Below, piece by piece: positions 34,615 through 42,601 of a DNA stretch of 64,000 bases. Source of the DNA: Gudongella sp051744365 (lineage in GTDB: Bacteria > Bacillota > Clostridia > Tissierellales > Tissierellaceae). The notes beneath the pieces were generated by a model. It ran no database searches. It saw only the letters and a list, made by a program, of their open reading frames with translations, and had not been told where the DNA came from. A program made the position numbers and the translations under genes. The first letter of the stretch is position 1. Every line of letters begins with the position of its first letter. The stretch is taken from the NCBI GenBank assembly GCA_051744365.1, contig JBNJCX010000003.1, forward strand, positions 1-64,000, written 5' to 3'.

Positions 34615-36171
34615 ATGAGTATTTTAACAGTAAAGAATTTAAATCATAGCTTTGGCGGACGGGAGATTTTAAAGGATGTAAACTTTCGTCTTCTCAAAGG
34701 CGAACACGTTGGACTGATAGGTGCCAATGGAGAAGGAAAGTCATCCTTTATGAATATAATTACAGGAAAGCTGGAACCGGACGAAGGTCAGATAGAATGG
34801 TCCAAGCGTGTTAGGGTAGGATATCTGGACCAGCATGCCACTCTTGAAAAGGGTATGACAATAAAGGACATCCTCAAGAATGCATTCAAATATCTTTTTG
34901 ACCTTGAAGAAGAGATGCAGAGCATGTATATGAGCATGGGAGATGCCAATGAAAAAGAGCTCAGTGAAATGCTTGAAGATGTTGGTACCATACAGGATAC
35001 CCTCGACCACAATGACTTCTATATTACGGATGCAAAAATCGATGATGTTTCAAGGGGACTTGGGCTTACGGACATCGGTCTTGAAAAGGAGGTACAGCAG
35101 CTGAGCGGTGGGCAGAGATCCAAGGTACTCTTGGCAAAGCTCCTTCTGGAAAAACCGGATATACTGATGCTGGATGAGCCTACCAACTATCTTGACGAAG
35201 AGCATATTGAATGGCTTAGAAGATACCTTAATAAATACGAAAATGCCTTTCTTCTTATTTCCCATGACATACCCTTCCTCAATAGCGTAATCAATCTTAT
35301 ATATCATGTTGAAGACCAGGACTTAAGCCGATATGTTGGAAATTATGACGACTTCCAGAAGGTATACGAGGCAAAAAAATCACAGCTTGAGGCTGCATAT
35401 AAAAAGCAGCAGCAGGAAATTGCTGGCCTTGAGGACTTTATTCAAAGAAACAAAGCAAGGGTAGCAACAAGGAATATGGCCATGTCCAGGCAGAAGAAGC
35501 TTGATAAGATGGATCTTATTGAATTGTCAAAGGAAAAACCAAAGCCACGGTTCCAATTTAAAGAAGGCAGGACAGCCGGAAAAGAAATTTTCAAAACAGA
35601 GAATCTGGTAATCGGTTATGAGGAACCTCTAACAAAAACTCTGAACCTGCTAATGGAGAGGGGACAGAAAATTGCTCTTACAGGGGCAAACGGTCTTGGA
35701 AAAACTGCACTTCTCAAATCAATTCTGGGCCTTGTTCCAGCATATTCCGGTGAGGTTGAGCTGGGGCAGAACCTTGAAATCGGTTATTTTGAACAGGAAT
35801 CATCTGCAAATAACAGCAACACATGTATAGAGGAAATGTGGCAAATGTACCCCGGATGGACCCAGTTTGAAATAAGGGCAGCACTGGCTCAGTGCGGGCT
35901 GATGACAAAGCACATTGAGTCAAAGGTCATGGTTCTAAGCGGTGGTGAGCAGGCAAAGGTGAGATTGTGCAAGGTCATGAACAAGGAAACAAATATCCTC
36001 CTTCTTGATGAGCCTACAAATCATCTGGACGTAGACGCCAGGGAAGAATTGATAAGAACCCTGAAAAATTACAAAGGAGGAATCCTCCTTATATCCCACG
36101 ACCCAGACTTTTATAATGAAGTGGCAACTCAGGTCTGGAACTGCGAAGGATGGACCACGAAAATATTTTAA
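34615..36171 (+). CDS. ABC-F family ATPase (ribosome-associated translation factor)
   Basis: This 518-residue soluble protein has two ABC domains in tandem and no membrane part. ABC1 has Walker A GANGEGKSS (near residue 38), signature LSGGQRSK and Walker B ILMLDEPTNYLDEEH. ABC2 has GANGLGKTA (near 350), LSGGEQAKVRLCKV and ILLLDEPTNHLDVDA. The linker between them (residues 245-320, charged and helical, KSQLEAAYKKQQQEI...) is the P-site tRNA interaction motif. Relatives either act in translation as EttA/YbiT-type factors or protect ribosomes from antibiotics. The short linker favours a housekeeping type, but resistance cannot be excluded. Confidence 0.92.
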   Translation: MSILTVKNLNHSFGGREILKDVNFRLLKGEHVGLIGANGEGKSSFMNIITGKLEPDEGQIEWSKRVRVGYLDQHATLEKGMTIKDILKNAFKYLFDLEEEMQSMYMSMGDANEKELSEMLEDVGTIQDTLDHNDFYITDAKIDDVSRGLGLTDIGLEKEVQQLSGGQRSKVLLAKLLLEKPDILMLDEPTNYLDEEHIEWLRRYLNKYENAFLLISHDIPFLNSVINLIYHVEDQDLSRYVGNYDDFQKVYEAKKSQLEAAYKKQQQEIAGLEDFIQRNKARVATRNMAMSRQKKLDKMDLIELSKEKPKPRFQFKEGRTAGKEIFKTENLVIGYEEPLTKTLNLLMERGQKIALTGANGLGKTALLKSILGLVPAYSGEVELGQNLEIGYFEQESSANNSNTCIEEMWQMYPGWTQFEIRAALAQCGLMTKHIESKVMVLSGGEQAKVRLCKVMNKETNILLLDEPTNHLDVDAREELIRTLKNYKGGILLISHDPDFYNEVATQVWNCEGWTTKIF

Positions 36172-36198
36172 ACCGGAGATTTCTCCGGTTTAATTTTT
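36169..36198. terminator. Bidirectional terminator between the ABC-F gene and msrB
   Basis: TAAACCGGAGA (36169-36179) pairs with TCTCCGGTTTA (36182-36192). TTTTT follows on +. Confidence 0.9.
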
Positions 36199-36646
36199 AA
36201 AACATATCCAAATATTCTCCATAGCCCTCTTCTTCCAGTTTATCCTTTGGAATAAACTTAAGAGATGCACCGTTTATGCAATATCTTAATCCTCCCTTTT
36301 CCTTTGGACCATCCGAGAATAGATGACCTAGATGCGAATCCCCTTGGGCACTTCTCACTTCTGTTCTTATCATCATATGGCTCAGATCTTTTTTTTCTTT
36401 TATGTGTTCACTTTCCAATGGCTTAGTGAAACTTGGCCATCCACAACCTGCATCAAACTTATCCTCTGATGAAAACAGAGGCTCCCCTGTAACTATATCA
36501 ACGTATATTCCTTCTTCATAATGTTTGTCATATTCACTTGTAAAAGGTCTCTCAGTCTCATTTTCCTGGGTAACTTTGTATGAAATTTCACTAAGTTTTG
36601 TTTTCAGTTCTTCCTTTGATGGCTTGTTATAACTCTTTTTGCTCAA
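36197..36646 (-). CDS. msrB: Peptide-methionine (R)-S-oxide reductase
   Basis: MsrB (149 residues) repairs R-methionine sulfoxide in oxidised proteins. Signatures are RPFTSEYDKHYEEGIYVD, FDAGCGWPSFTKPL, the HLGHLFSDGP segment and the catalytic GGLRYCINGASLKF. The active residue is Cys, not selenocysteine. The first Cys (GCGWPSF) could be the resolving one, and the zinc-binding CxxC pairs of many MsrBs are absent. The open frame extends to 36739, but AGGAGG eight bases before TTG at 36646 marks the start, giving a normal single-domain length. Confidence 0.93.
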   Translation of the reverse strand: MSKKSYNKPSKEELKTKLSEISYKVTQENETERPFTSEYDKHYEEGIYVDIVTGEPLFSSEDKFDAGCGWPSFTKPLESEHIKEKKDLSHMMIRTEVRSAQGDSHLGHLFSDGPKEKGGLRYCINGASLKFIPKDKLEEEGYGEYLDMF

Positions 36647-36838
36647 TATTTCCACCTCCTGATTAAGTGTATACCCATTTTTTCTGAAAATACAAGTTTG
36701 AATATTCTGACATTGCAGAATCCTTATCATTCTATGCAAATGTTTTCTTCCCGGATTTTACACGTTTCCAGGTGTTCAGCGATGGTATTTATGAGTCTAA
36801 AGCCCTTCGTATACACATTTTGACAGCTAAAAAAAATG

Positions 36839-36868
36839 TTGACACATACTAAACCCATGGTATATAAT
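36839..36868 (+). promoter_or_regulatory. Promoter of the first GNAT-like gene
   Basis: TTGACA (36839-36844) and TATAAT (36863-36868) are 18 bases apart. The leader to the ATG at 36936 is about 60 bases and holds AGGAGG. Confidence 0.75.
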
Positions 36869-36935
36869 GGACTTACAACTTGTCAAGAGGTTGCAGGTTG
36901 TCGGTTGAAAGGATAGCAGAAAGGAGGGCATATAT

Positions 36936-37673
36936 ATGGTGCTAGGAAAAGGTAGTTTGATGAAAAACAAGCATACCCGCATGGAGCTTGAAGAATATAA
37001 GATGAAGTTATTGGGAAAAGATAGACTTAGAGAGGTCATTGATCTTCAGCAACATGTATATGATAATCTACCAAACAAGGATGTCCTTTATATAGATTCC
37101 TACGAAGACATGCTATCAGATATGGAGGAAGGGGCAAAAGTAATCGGAGTTCTCAACAGCAGAGACCGGGTTATAGCTTATAGATACATTGCTTTCCCTG
37201 GAATGGATGATAGAAATATGGGTTATGATATTGGATTGAACCCAGAGGAGCTGGATAGGGTTGTACATCTTGAAACTACGGTTGTGGATCCGAAATATAG
37301 GGGCAACGACCTTCAAAACCTTACCTTGGTAGCAGCAAAAAAAATGGTTCAGGAAGAAAACTATCAGCATTTTCTCTGTACGGTTTCACCATATAATTTT
37401 TTTAGCCTATACAATATTATGAAAAACGGACTTAAAATAAAAGCCCTGAAAAAGAAATACGGTTCATCTGAGGATGGAGATGAGGGTCTATGGAGATTTA
37501 TTCTCCACAGCGATATGAAAAAGCAAATCCTCAATCCCGTTGACTTGGTAATATCTACATGGGCTAATCTGGAAATGCAAAGAGATCTTATTGAGCAGGG
37601 ATATATTGGCCATGAAATTCACAAGGAAAGCCAGCAACTTAATTACGCTAAATTTGAAGAAGCCAAAATATAG
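36936..37673 (+). CDS. GNAT-like N-acyltransferase, paralogue 1
   Basis: This 245-residue protein has a GNAT-like core. A central segment, HLETTVVDPKYRGNDLQNLTL (near residue 110), matches the acetyl-CoA pyrophosphate-binding motif (V-x-P-x-YRGxGLG-like). It is followed by LCTVSPYNFFSLYNIMKNGLKIKALKKKYG, as in acyltransferases that place the second substrate there. The gene 84 bases downstream encodes a clear paralogue with about half of positions identical. AGGAGG lies eight bases before the ATG. The substrate is unknown; a role in modification of a small molecule or protein is inference. Confidence 0.75.
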   Translation: MVLGKGSLMKNKHTRMELEEYKMKLLGKDRLREVIDLQQHVYDNLPNKDVLYIDSYEDMLSDMEEGAKVIGVLNSRDRVIAYRYIAFPGMDDRNMGYDIGLNPEELDRVVHLETTVVDPKYRGNDLQNLTLVAAKKMVQEENYQHFLCTVSPYNFFSLYNIMKNGLKIKALKKKYGSSEDGDEGLWRFILHSDMKKQILNPVDLVISTWANLEMQRDLIEQGYIGHEIHKESQQLNYAKFEEAKI

Positions 37674-37675
37674 AG

Positions 37676-37710
37676 CTCACCTACGGGTAATTCTGAGGGG
37701 GGCTTTTTTA
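37676..37710 (+). terminator. Possible weak terminator after GNAT paralogue 1
   Basis: AGCTCACC and GGGGGGCT can form an imperfect stem followed by six T. Confidence 0.4.
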
Positions 37711-37757
37711 GACATGCTTCTTATTTTAAGCATATATGATATGAATGGAGTGATTTG

Positions 37758-38504
37758 ATGATACTGTCACAAGGACAACTCATAAGGGAGAGACACGGTT
37801 CGCAGGAGATGGAGGACTACCAGGCAAAGCTTGTTTCCTATGAGGCGCTGCATGATATGGTGGGCCTTATCCAAAGGGTCTATGATGCACTGCCAAACAA
37901 GGAGGTCTTGTTTGTGGACTCCTATGAAGATATGAAGAATGACATCGATGAAGGTGCCAAAATAATTGGGATATACGGAAGCGAAAACCAGATGATAGCT
38001 TACCGCTACGTGAGCTTCCCTGGGCTTCAGGAAAGAAATCTGGGTTATGACCTGAGCCTCCAGAAGGACGAACTCCACAAGGTTTGTCAGCTTGAAACCA
38101 CTGTTGTTGATCCTCCCTACAGAGGAAACAACCTGCAATATATGACTCTCACTCTTATGAAGCCAATTGTAGAATCCGAAGGCTATGAGCATATGGCCTG
38201 CACAATTTCACCCTATAATTATTTCAGTGTCAACAATATTATGAGACATGGTCTGAAAATCAAGGCTCTGAAAAAGAAATACGGTACTCTCCCCGACAAC
38301 AGCGATGGAATCTGGCGATATATCCTCCATGGAAGAGTTGATGAGGATACAAGTGTACCGGTTGAAAAAATGGTCAATGTTCCAATGACAATGATAAAGA
38401 AGCAAAAGGAACTTTTGGAAATGGGCTTTATCGGCCATAGGCTCCACAGGGATCAGTCATTGGATTATGTTCAGTACTCCTCCTTACTAGAAAACTCCAG
38501 GTAG
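37758..38504 (+). CDS. GNAT-like N-acyltransferase, paralogue 2
   Basis: This 248-residue protein is a tandem paralogue of the preceding gene. Shared blocks are YDALPNKEVLFVDSYEDM, DEGAKIIGIYGSENQMIAYRYVSFPG, QLETTVVDPPYRGNNLQYMTL and FSVNNIMRHGLKIKALKKKYG. ATG at 37758 is chosen over TTG at 37755 for its distance to GGAG. The weak terminator between the two genes suggests partly separate control. A duplication followed by divergence is likely; the two may use different substrates. Confidence 0.75.
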   Translation: MILSQGQLIRERHGSQEMEDYQAKLVSYEALHDMVGLIQRVYDALPNKEVLFVDSYEDMKNDIDEGAKIIGIYGSENQMIAYRYVSFPGLQERNLGYDLSLQKDELHKVCQLETTVVDPPYRGNNLQYMTLTLMKPIVESEGYEHMACTISPYNYFSVNNIMRHGLKIKALKKKYGTLPDNSDGIWRYILHGRVDEDTSVPVEKMVNVPMTMIKKQKELLEMGFIGHRLHRDQSLDYVQYSSLLENSR

Positions 38505-38522
38505 TTTACCTGGAGTTTTCTA
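38490..38522 (+). terminator. Terminator of GNAT paralogue 2
   Basis: GAAAACTCCAGGTA (38490-38503) pairs with TACCTGGAGTTTTC (38507-38520), overlapping the stop codon. Confidence 0.85.
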
Positions 38523-38544
38523 TATTGACATACTCTTACCCTTT

Positions 38545-38709
38545 TCAACGAGTCATTTTTTTCCCGAATATTAAAGAAAGTACAAAAAGTACCAGGAAAA
38601 CGAAGAATAGAATCTTTGCTATTTCTGTAGCTGCACCTGCTATGCCACCAAAGCCCAATACTGCAGCGACCAAAGCCACTACTATAAATATAATCGACCA
38701 TCTTAACAC
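38545..38709 (-). CDS. DUF1328 small membrane protein (YtjA-like)
   Basis: This 54-residue protein reads MLRWSIIFIVVALVAAVLGF, then GGIAGAATEIAKILFFVF, then LVLFVLSLIFGKK. That is the DUF1328 pattern, with two transmembrane helices around a GGIAGAA turn. It starts with GTG at 38709; GGAG lies eight bases upstream. The frame is open from start to TGA. The function of this widespread family is unknown; some members respond to stress. Confidence 0.85.
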   Translation of the reverse strand: MLRWSIIFIVVALVAAVLGFGGIAGAATEIAKILFFVFLVLFVLSLIFGKKMTR

Positions 38710-38802
38710 AACTATCACTCCTTCTATTTATGTATCGGGATATTCATTATTTATCGAGATACCTGTTATCTTTATTCCCAAAAATTGGAGTTTTGAAACA
38801 AA

Positions 38803-38826
38803 AGCCGGGACATCTGTCCCGGCTAG
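38803..38826 (-). terminator. Terminator at the end of the tup-moe-moa operon
   Basis: AGCCGGGACA and TGTCCCGGCT form a ten-pair stem with a two-base centre, followed by TTTTG on the minus strand. It overlaps the moaC/MOSC stop. Confidence 0.85.
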
Positions 38827-39725
38827 TCCAGTATCTCTATTGTGTCCCCTGGTCTTATTATTCCATCTTTGAGAACCTTTGTAAATATACCTTCCTTTGG
38901 CATTACACACTTGCCAACGGTTTTTGAAATTGCACATCCCGAATGGCATTCCTTTCCTATTTGAGTTACTTCATGAAGGGTCTCACCAATTCTCATCTTG
39001 GTTCCTACAGGTAAATCATAGAGAATAATTCCCTCTGTGGTTATATTTTCAGCAAAATTTCCGTACTTGAGGTTCTCAGTTCCTGCTGCTTTCATCTTCT
39101 GGAAGCTTTCCCTTCCAAGAAGGCTTACTTGCCTATGCCAGTTGCCACTGTGGGCATCTCCATCTAAACCATGGTTTACACGGAATTCTCCTTTATCAAC
39201 GGGAGTTTTCACAACGCCCTTTTCATCAGATGTATTAACTGACAAAACTTTTCCCGTTCCGGTTCTCCTGAAGGTCCCCGACTTTCCACCAGTTTTCTCC
39301 ATAAGCTTTATCTCCTCTATTGTCATCTCCTTGTCCATTGCCTTGCACATATCGTATATGGTCAGGGCTGCAATACTGACAGCTGAAAGAGCTTCCATTT
39401 CAACTCCCGTTTTACCGGTTGTTTTTACCTGGGCCTTGATTTCTACCGTTTCATCTCCTACGTGAAAGGTAATATCTGCCCCTGTCAGGAAAATATTATG
39501 GCACATGGGTATCAGGTCGCTTGTCCTCTTTGCTCCCATTATTCCCGCAACCTGGGCAACGCTTAAAACGTCCCCTTTTTTCACGAGACCGTCCTTTATT
39601 CGACTGGCAGTCTCCTTTTTCATTCTTATTCTCCCATAGGCAATGGCTGTCCTTTTGGTATCTTCTTTTTCTCCAACCTGTACCATATGTGCCCTGCCTT
39701 CTTCATTGAAGTGAGTAAGCTCCAT
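38823..39725 (-). CDS. moaC: MoaC-MOSC fusion: cyclic pyranopterin monophosphate synthase with C-terminal MOSC domain
   Basis: This 300-residue protein has two domains. Residues 1-157 are MoaC, which converts the MoaA product to cyclic pyranopterin monophosphate (KKGDVLSVAQVAGIMGAKRTSDLIPMCHNI, VEMEALSAVSIAALTIYDMCKA, KTGGKSG). Residues 160-300 are a MOSC domain (NHGLDGDAHSGNWHRQVSLLG, GNFAENITTEGI, CHSGCAISK) with a conserved Cys, as in proteins that carry or sulfurate molybdenum cofactor. The fusion puts an early and a late step in one chain. It is the last gene of the operon, three bases after moaA, and it ends in a terminator. Confidence 0.93.
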   Translation of the reverse strand: MELTHFNEEGRAHMVQVGEKEDTKRTAIAYGRIRMKKETASRIKDGLVKKGDVLSVAQVAGIMGAKRTSDLIPMCHNIFLTGADITFHVGDETVEIKAQVKTTGKTGVEMEALSAVSIAALTIYDMCKAMDKEMTIEEIKLMEKTGGKSGTFRRTGTGKVLSVNTSDEKGVVKTPVDKGEFRVNHGLDGDAHSGNWHRQVSLLGRESFQKMKAAGTENLKYGNFAENITTEGIILYDLPVGTKMRIGETLHEVTQIGKECHSGCAISKTVGKCVMPKEGIFTKVLKDGIIRPGDTIEILD

Positions 39726-39728
39726 TTT

Positions 39729-40688
39729 CTAGCCTCCAATCTGATTCATATTTCTGATTATATATTCTTCATTTTCAAGATGGTGCTCTTCCTCTTTTGT
39801 GAGAATGGCATCTCTTATTGTCCTTTCAAGATCTCCTCCTTCACGGAGTACCTTCCGGAGGTCTATTTCACGATTTGAGTGAAGGCACAGCTTAAGCTTT
39901 CCAGTCGCTGTCAGTCTCACCCTGTTGCAGTTTGTACAGAATTTACAGGATATGGGGTTGATAAGTCCTACCTTTCCCTGACCATCAAGTAGCCTATAGT
40001 AAGTTGCAGGTGAAGATGGATCCTCCCTTTCTATGGGTTCAAGCTCTGAGACTCTTATTAATATCTCTTCGTTTGAAAGAAACATTGATTTTGCAAAGCC
40101 CGAGGCTTCTCCTATGGGCATAAGCTCAATAAACCTCACATCCATACTGCCGTCTCTCGTCAATTCCACTAAATCAGATATTTCATTATCATTGAATCCA
40201 CCTATAAGTACAGTATTTATCTTAATGGGCTTTATCCCCTTCTTCCTTGCGTGTTTAATTCCTGATAGAACCCTGTTTATATCTCCACCACGAGTGATTC
40301 TTCTGTATTTTTCAGCATCCAAGGTATCTAGACTTACATTCAATCTTTTGACTCCGGCATCCACCAGCTCATCGAGATAATCATCCAGAAGAATGCCATT
40401 TGTAGTTAGTGTAACTTCCTTTACTCCTGGGAGAGCATTTACCTTTTTAATCAGGTCAACAGCTCCAAATCTAACAAGGGGTTCTCCACCTGTAAATCTA
40501 ATTTTATCTATTCCAACATCTACGAATATTTTTGCAATTAGGTACAGTTCTTCAAGGCTGAGCATATCGCAATGGGGAATCTTGTTTTTGATTCCATCCT
40601 CTGGCATACAGTACTCACACCTCAGATTGCAACGATCTGTAAGGGATATTCTCAAATAATTGATTTCTCTTCCAAAGCTATCTCTCAT
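39729..40688 (-). CDS. moaA: GTP 3',8-cyclase
   Basis: MoaA (319 residues) is a radical SAM enzyme that rearranges GTP in the first step of molybdopterin synthesis. The N-terminal cluster motif is CNLRCEYCMPEDG (near residue 20), with GGEPL downstream. The C-terminal second cluster is seen in PISCKFCTNCNRVRLTATGKLKLCL (near 250). It usually ends in GG, essential for activity, and here it ends NQIGG. The gene sits between moeA/PBP and moaC with short gaps. MoaD and MoaE, needed for sulfur insertion, are not in the window. Confidence 0.95.
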   Translation of the reverse strand: MRDSFGREINYLRISLTDRCNLRCEYCMPEDGIKNKIPHCDMLSLEELYLIAKIFVDVGIDKIRFTGGEPLVRFGAVDLIKKVNALPGVKEVTLTTNGILLDDYLDELVDAGVKRLNVSLDTLDAEKYRRITRGGDINRVLSGIKHARKKGIKPIKINTVLIGGFNDNEISDLVELTRDGSMDVRFIELMPIGEASGFAKSMFLSNEEILIRVSELEPIEREDPSSPATYYRLLDGQGKVGLINPISCKFCTNCNRVRLTATGKLKLCLHSNREIDLRKVLREGGDLERTIRDAILTKEEEHHLENEEYIIRNMNQIGG

Positions 40689-40698
40689 ATTATCAGTC

Positions 40699-42585
40699 CT
40701 ATTCTATCCATATTATTTCACCTGTGTTCTGAAATCCATATCCCCCAAGCTCCTCTACGCGAGTTCTGAATTCCATTGATTTCAATAGCTGAACAAATTC
40801 TTCCACCAGCTCCATTTCCATGGACTCTGCCCGGAGCAAAAAGTCATAGTCCTCATCTGCCAGGGGAACAAAGTCAAGGTCCATTGCCTTGGCCGCTGAG
40901 TATACACCAAGACCAGCAGTGGCTGTATTGCTTTTTACAGCTGCAGCTACTGCCATATGGGTTGTAAACTCCCTCTGGTAACCTCTGATTTCAGCAGGAT
41001 CTATCTTTTCCTTTTTCAGCTGATAGTCAAGAAGTACCCGTGTGCCTGCACCTCTTTGCCTGTTGGCAAATATTACATCCTCTTTTGTAAGGTCTCTGCA
41101 GCCGTTGATCTTAGATGGATTTCCTTTCTGGACTATAAATCCCTGGTTTCTTTTAATTCCTTTAATAAGAGCCATCCGTTTATCAGGGAAATATTTTTTT
41201 ACATAGCTGATGTTATACTCTCCGGTTTCCATATCAAGCAGGTGTATTGGTGCAAGATGGCATTCATCCCTTCTTAGGGATAAAATTCCGCCCATGCTAC
41301 CTACATGGGATGATGTCAGCTTCATCATATCTCCAATTATATCCATTGCAAGGTCGTGGCTCCCTATTGAAACCAACTTGTTTCTTATGCTTGATTGCGG
41401 TTTAAGAAGCTCTACCTCTATAATGTCCCCAGCCTCGAAGCCTTCAGCGTTTCTTGGGATTATTCCCAGTCCATCAGCCTTTACTAGACTCATGCTAACT
41501 CCAGCCCCTCCTGAGAGTGGTGTCGCGATAAGTCTGTCCTTAACCTGGCCAAGGGTTACTCTTACGATTTCCTTGTTCTTTAGTGATGAAACCATTCTTC
41601 TGGATATGACTGCCTCGATGGTCTCATAAATCTCTCCCTGGTCACCGAGGAACTTAAGAATCAATGGCTTTGCAAAGACGTCAAACACCATAAATGCAGA
41701 AACTGGATATCCAGGTATCCCGATTACAGGCTTATTTCCGATTATCCCTAGAATTGTAGGTTTGCCAGGCTTCATTGCCACACCGTGAACCAGAACCTTC
41801 CCCAGCTCCTGAATAAGATTTACTGTAAAGTCTTTGGTTCCAGCAGCTGAGCCCGCATTTATTATTACCATATCGTTATCTTTTATAGCTTGTTGAAGCA
41901 GCTTCTTGAGCTTGTCGTAATCATCCTCCATAGGAGGGTATCTGTTGGGTATTCCTCCAAGAGCTGTTACCATTCCCTTGAAAACATGGGAGTTTGAATC
42001 TATTATTGTCCCTACTCTCACCTGAGAAATATCTTCTACTATCTCAGAGCCTGTAGGGATTATCCCCACCTTCGGTCTGCTGTAGACATTTATCCTCTGG
42101 GCTCCTCCTGAAATAAGTGCCCCAATATCCATGGGCCTTATCCTGTGCCTTGATGGAAGAATCATTTCAGTTGCTACAATATCTTCCCCAATCTGTCTTA
42201 CATGCTGATATGGATAGGCAGGTCTAAGAATCTGCACCTGGTTATCATCCCTTTGGAGTACATCCTCTATCATAATTACAGAATCATAGGGCTCATTTAT
42301 AGGATTCCCTGTGTTAACATACTTGAAATCAACGCCCTCCTTCAATGTTAGAGGATTGCTTTCGTTGGCACTCTCTGTGTTCTTTGAGTTAACTGCAATT
42401 CCATCCATTGCGGATGCATTGTATGCAGGGGAGGATACCTTTGCATATATCGCTTCCCAGGTAACCCTTCCAAGGCATTCCCCAACGGAGACTTTCTCCC
42501 CGTCCCCTACTATGCTAAGCTCCTTAAAGTAGAGTTCCATGGCTTTTTCAACATCCACATTATCTATATAGGTGTTTCTTTCCAT
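40699..42585 (-). CDS. Molybdopterin molybdenumtransferase MoeA fused to a substrate-binding-like (PBP) domain
   Basis: This 628-residue protein has MoeA-like domains in the first ~400 residues (SAMDGIAVNS near 63, NTGNPINEPYDSVIMIEDV, GTIIDSNSH, INAGSAAGTKDF near 265, IPGYPVSAF near 305). A PBP-like domain covers the last ~200 residues (SSHVGSMGGILSL, VKYFP-type segment, NRQRGAGTRVLLDYQL, HMAVAAAVKSNTATAGLGV). In relatives the extra domain is thought to sense or bind molybdate or tungstate. A regular MoeA is encoded directly upstream, so this paralogue may insert the other metal. GGAGG lies before two possible starts, GTG 42591 and ATG 42585; I prefer ATG. Confidence 0.9.
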   Translation of the reverse strand: MERNTYIDNVDVEKAMELYFKELSIVGDGEKVSVGECLGRVTWEAIYAKVSSPAYNASAMDGIAVNSKNTESANESNPLTLKEGVDFKYVNTGNPINEPYDSVIMIEDVLQRDDNQVQILRPAYPYQHVRQIGEDIVATEMILPSRHRIRPMDIGALISGGAQRINVYSRPKVGIIPTGSEIVEDISQVRVGTIIDSNSHVFKGMVTALGGIPNRYPPMEDDYDKLKKLLQQAIKDNDMVIINAGSAAGTKDFTVNLIQELGKVLVHGVAMKPGKPTILGIIGNKPVIGIPGYPVSAFMVFDVFAKPLILKFLGDQGEIYETIEAVISRRMVSSLKNKEIVRVTLGQVKDRLIATPLSGGAGVSMSLVKADGLGIIPRNAEGFEAGDIIEVELLKPQSSIRNKLVSIGSHDLAMDIIGDMMKLTSSHVGSMGGILSLRRDECHLAPIHLLDMETGEYNISYVKKYFPDKRMALIKGIKRNQGFIVQKGNPSKINGCRDLTKEDVIFANRQRGAGTRVLLDYQLKKEKIDPAEIRGYQREFTTHMAVAAAVKSNTATAGLGVYSAAKAMDLDFVPLADEDYDFLLRAESMEMELVEEFVQLLKSMEFRTRVEELGGYGFQNTGEIIWIE

Positions 42586-42601
42586 ATACACATCTCCTCC
42601 G

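Noticed and set aside
38471..38701. A 76-residue minus-strand frame between the GNAT gene and the moa operon
   Set aside because: It is a frame-shifted shadow of the DUF1328 gene, which has the better start, hydrophobic pattern and family match.
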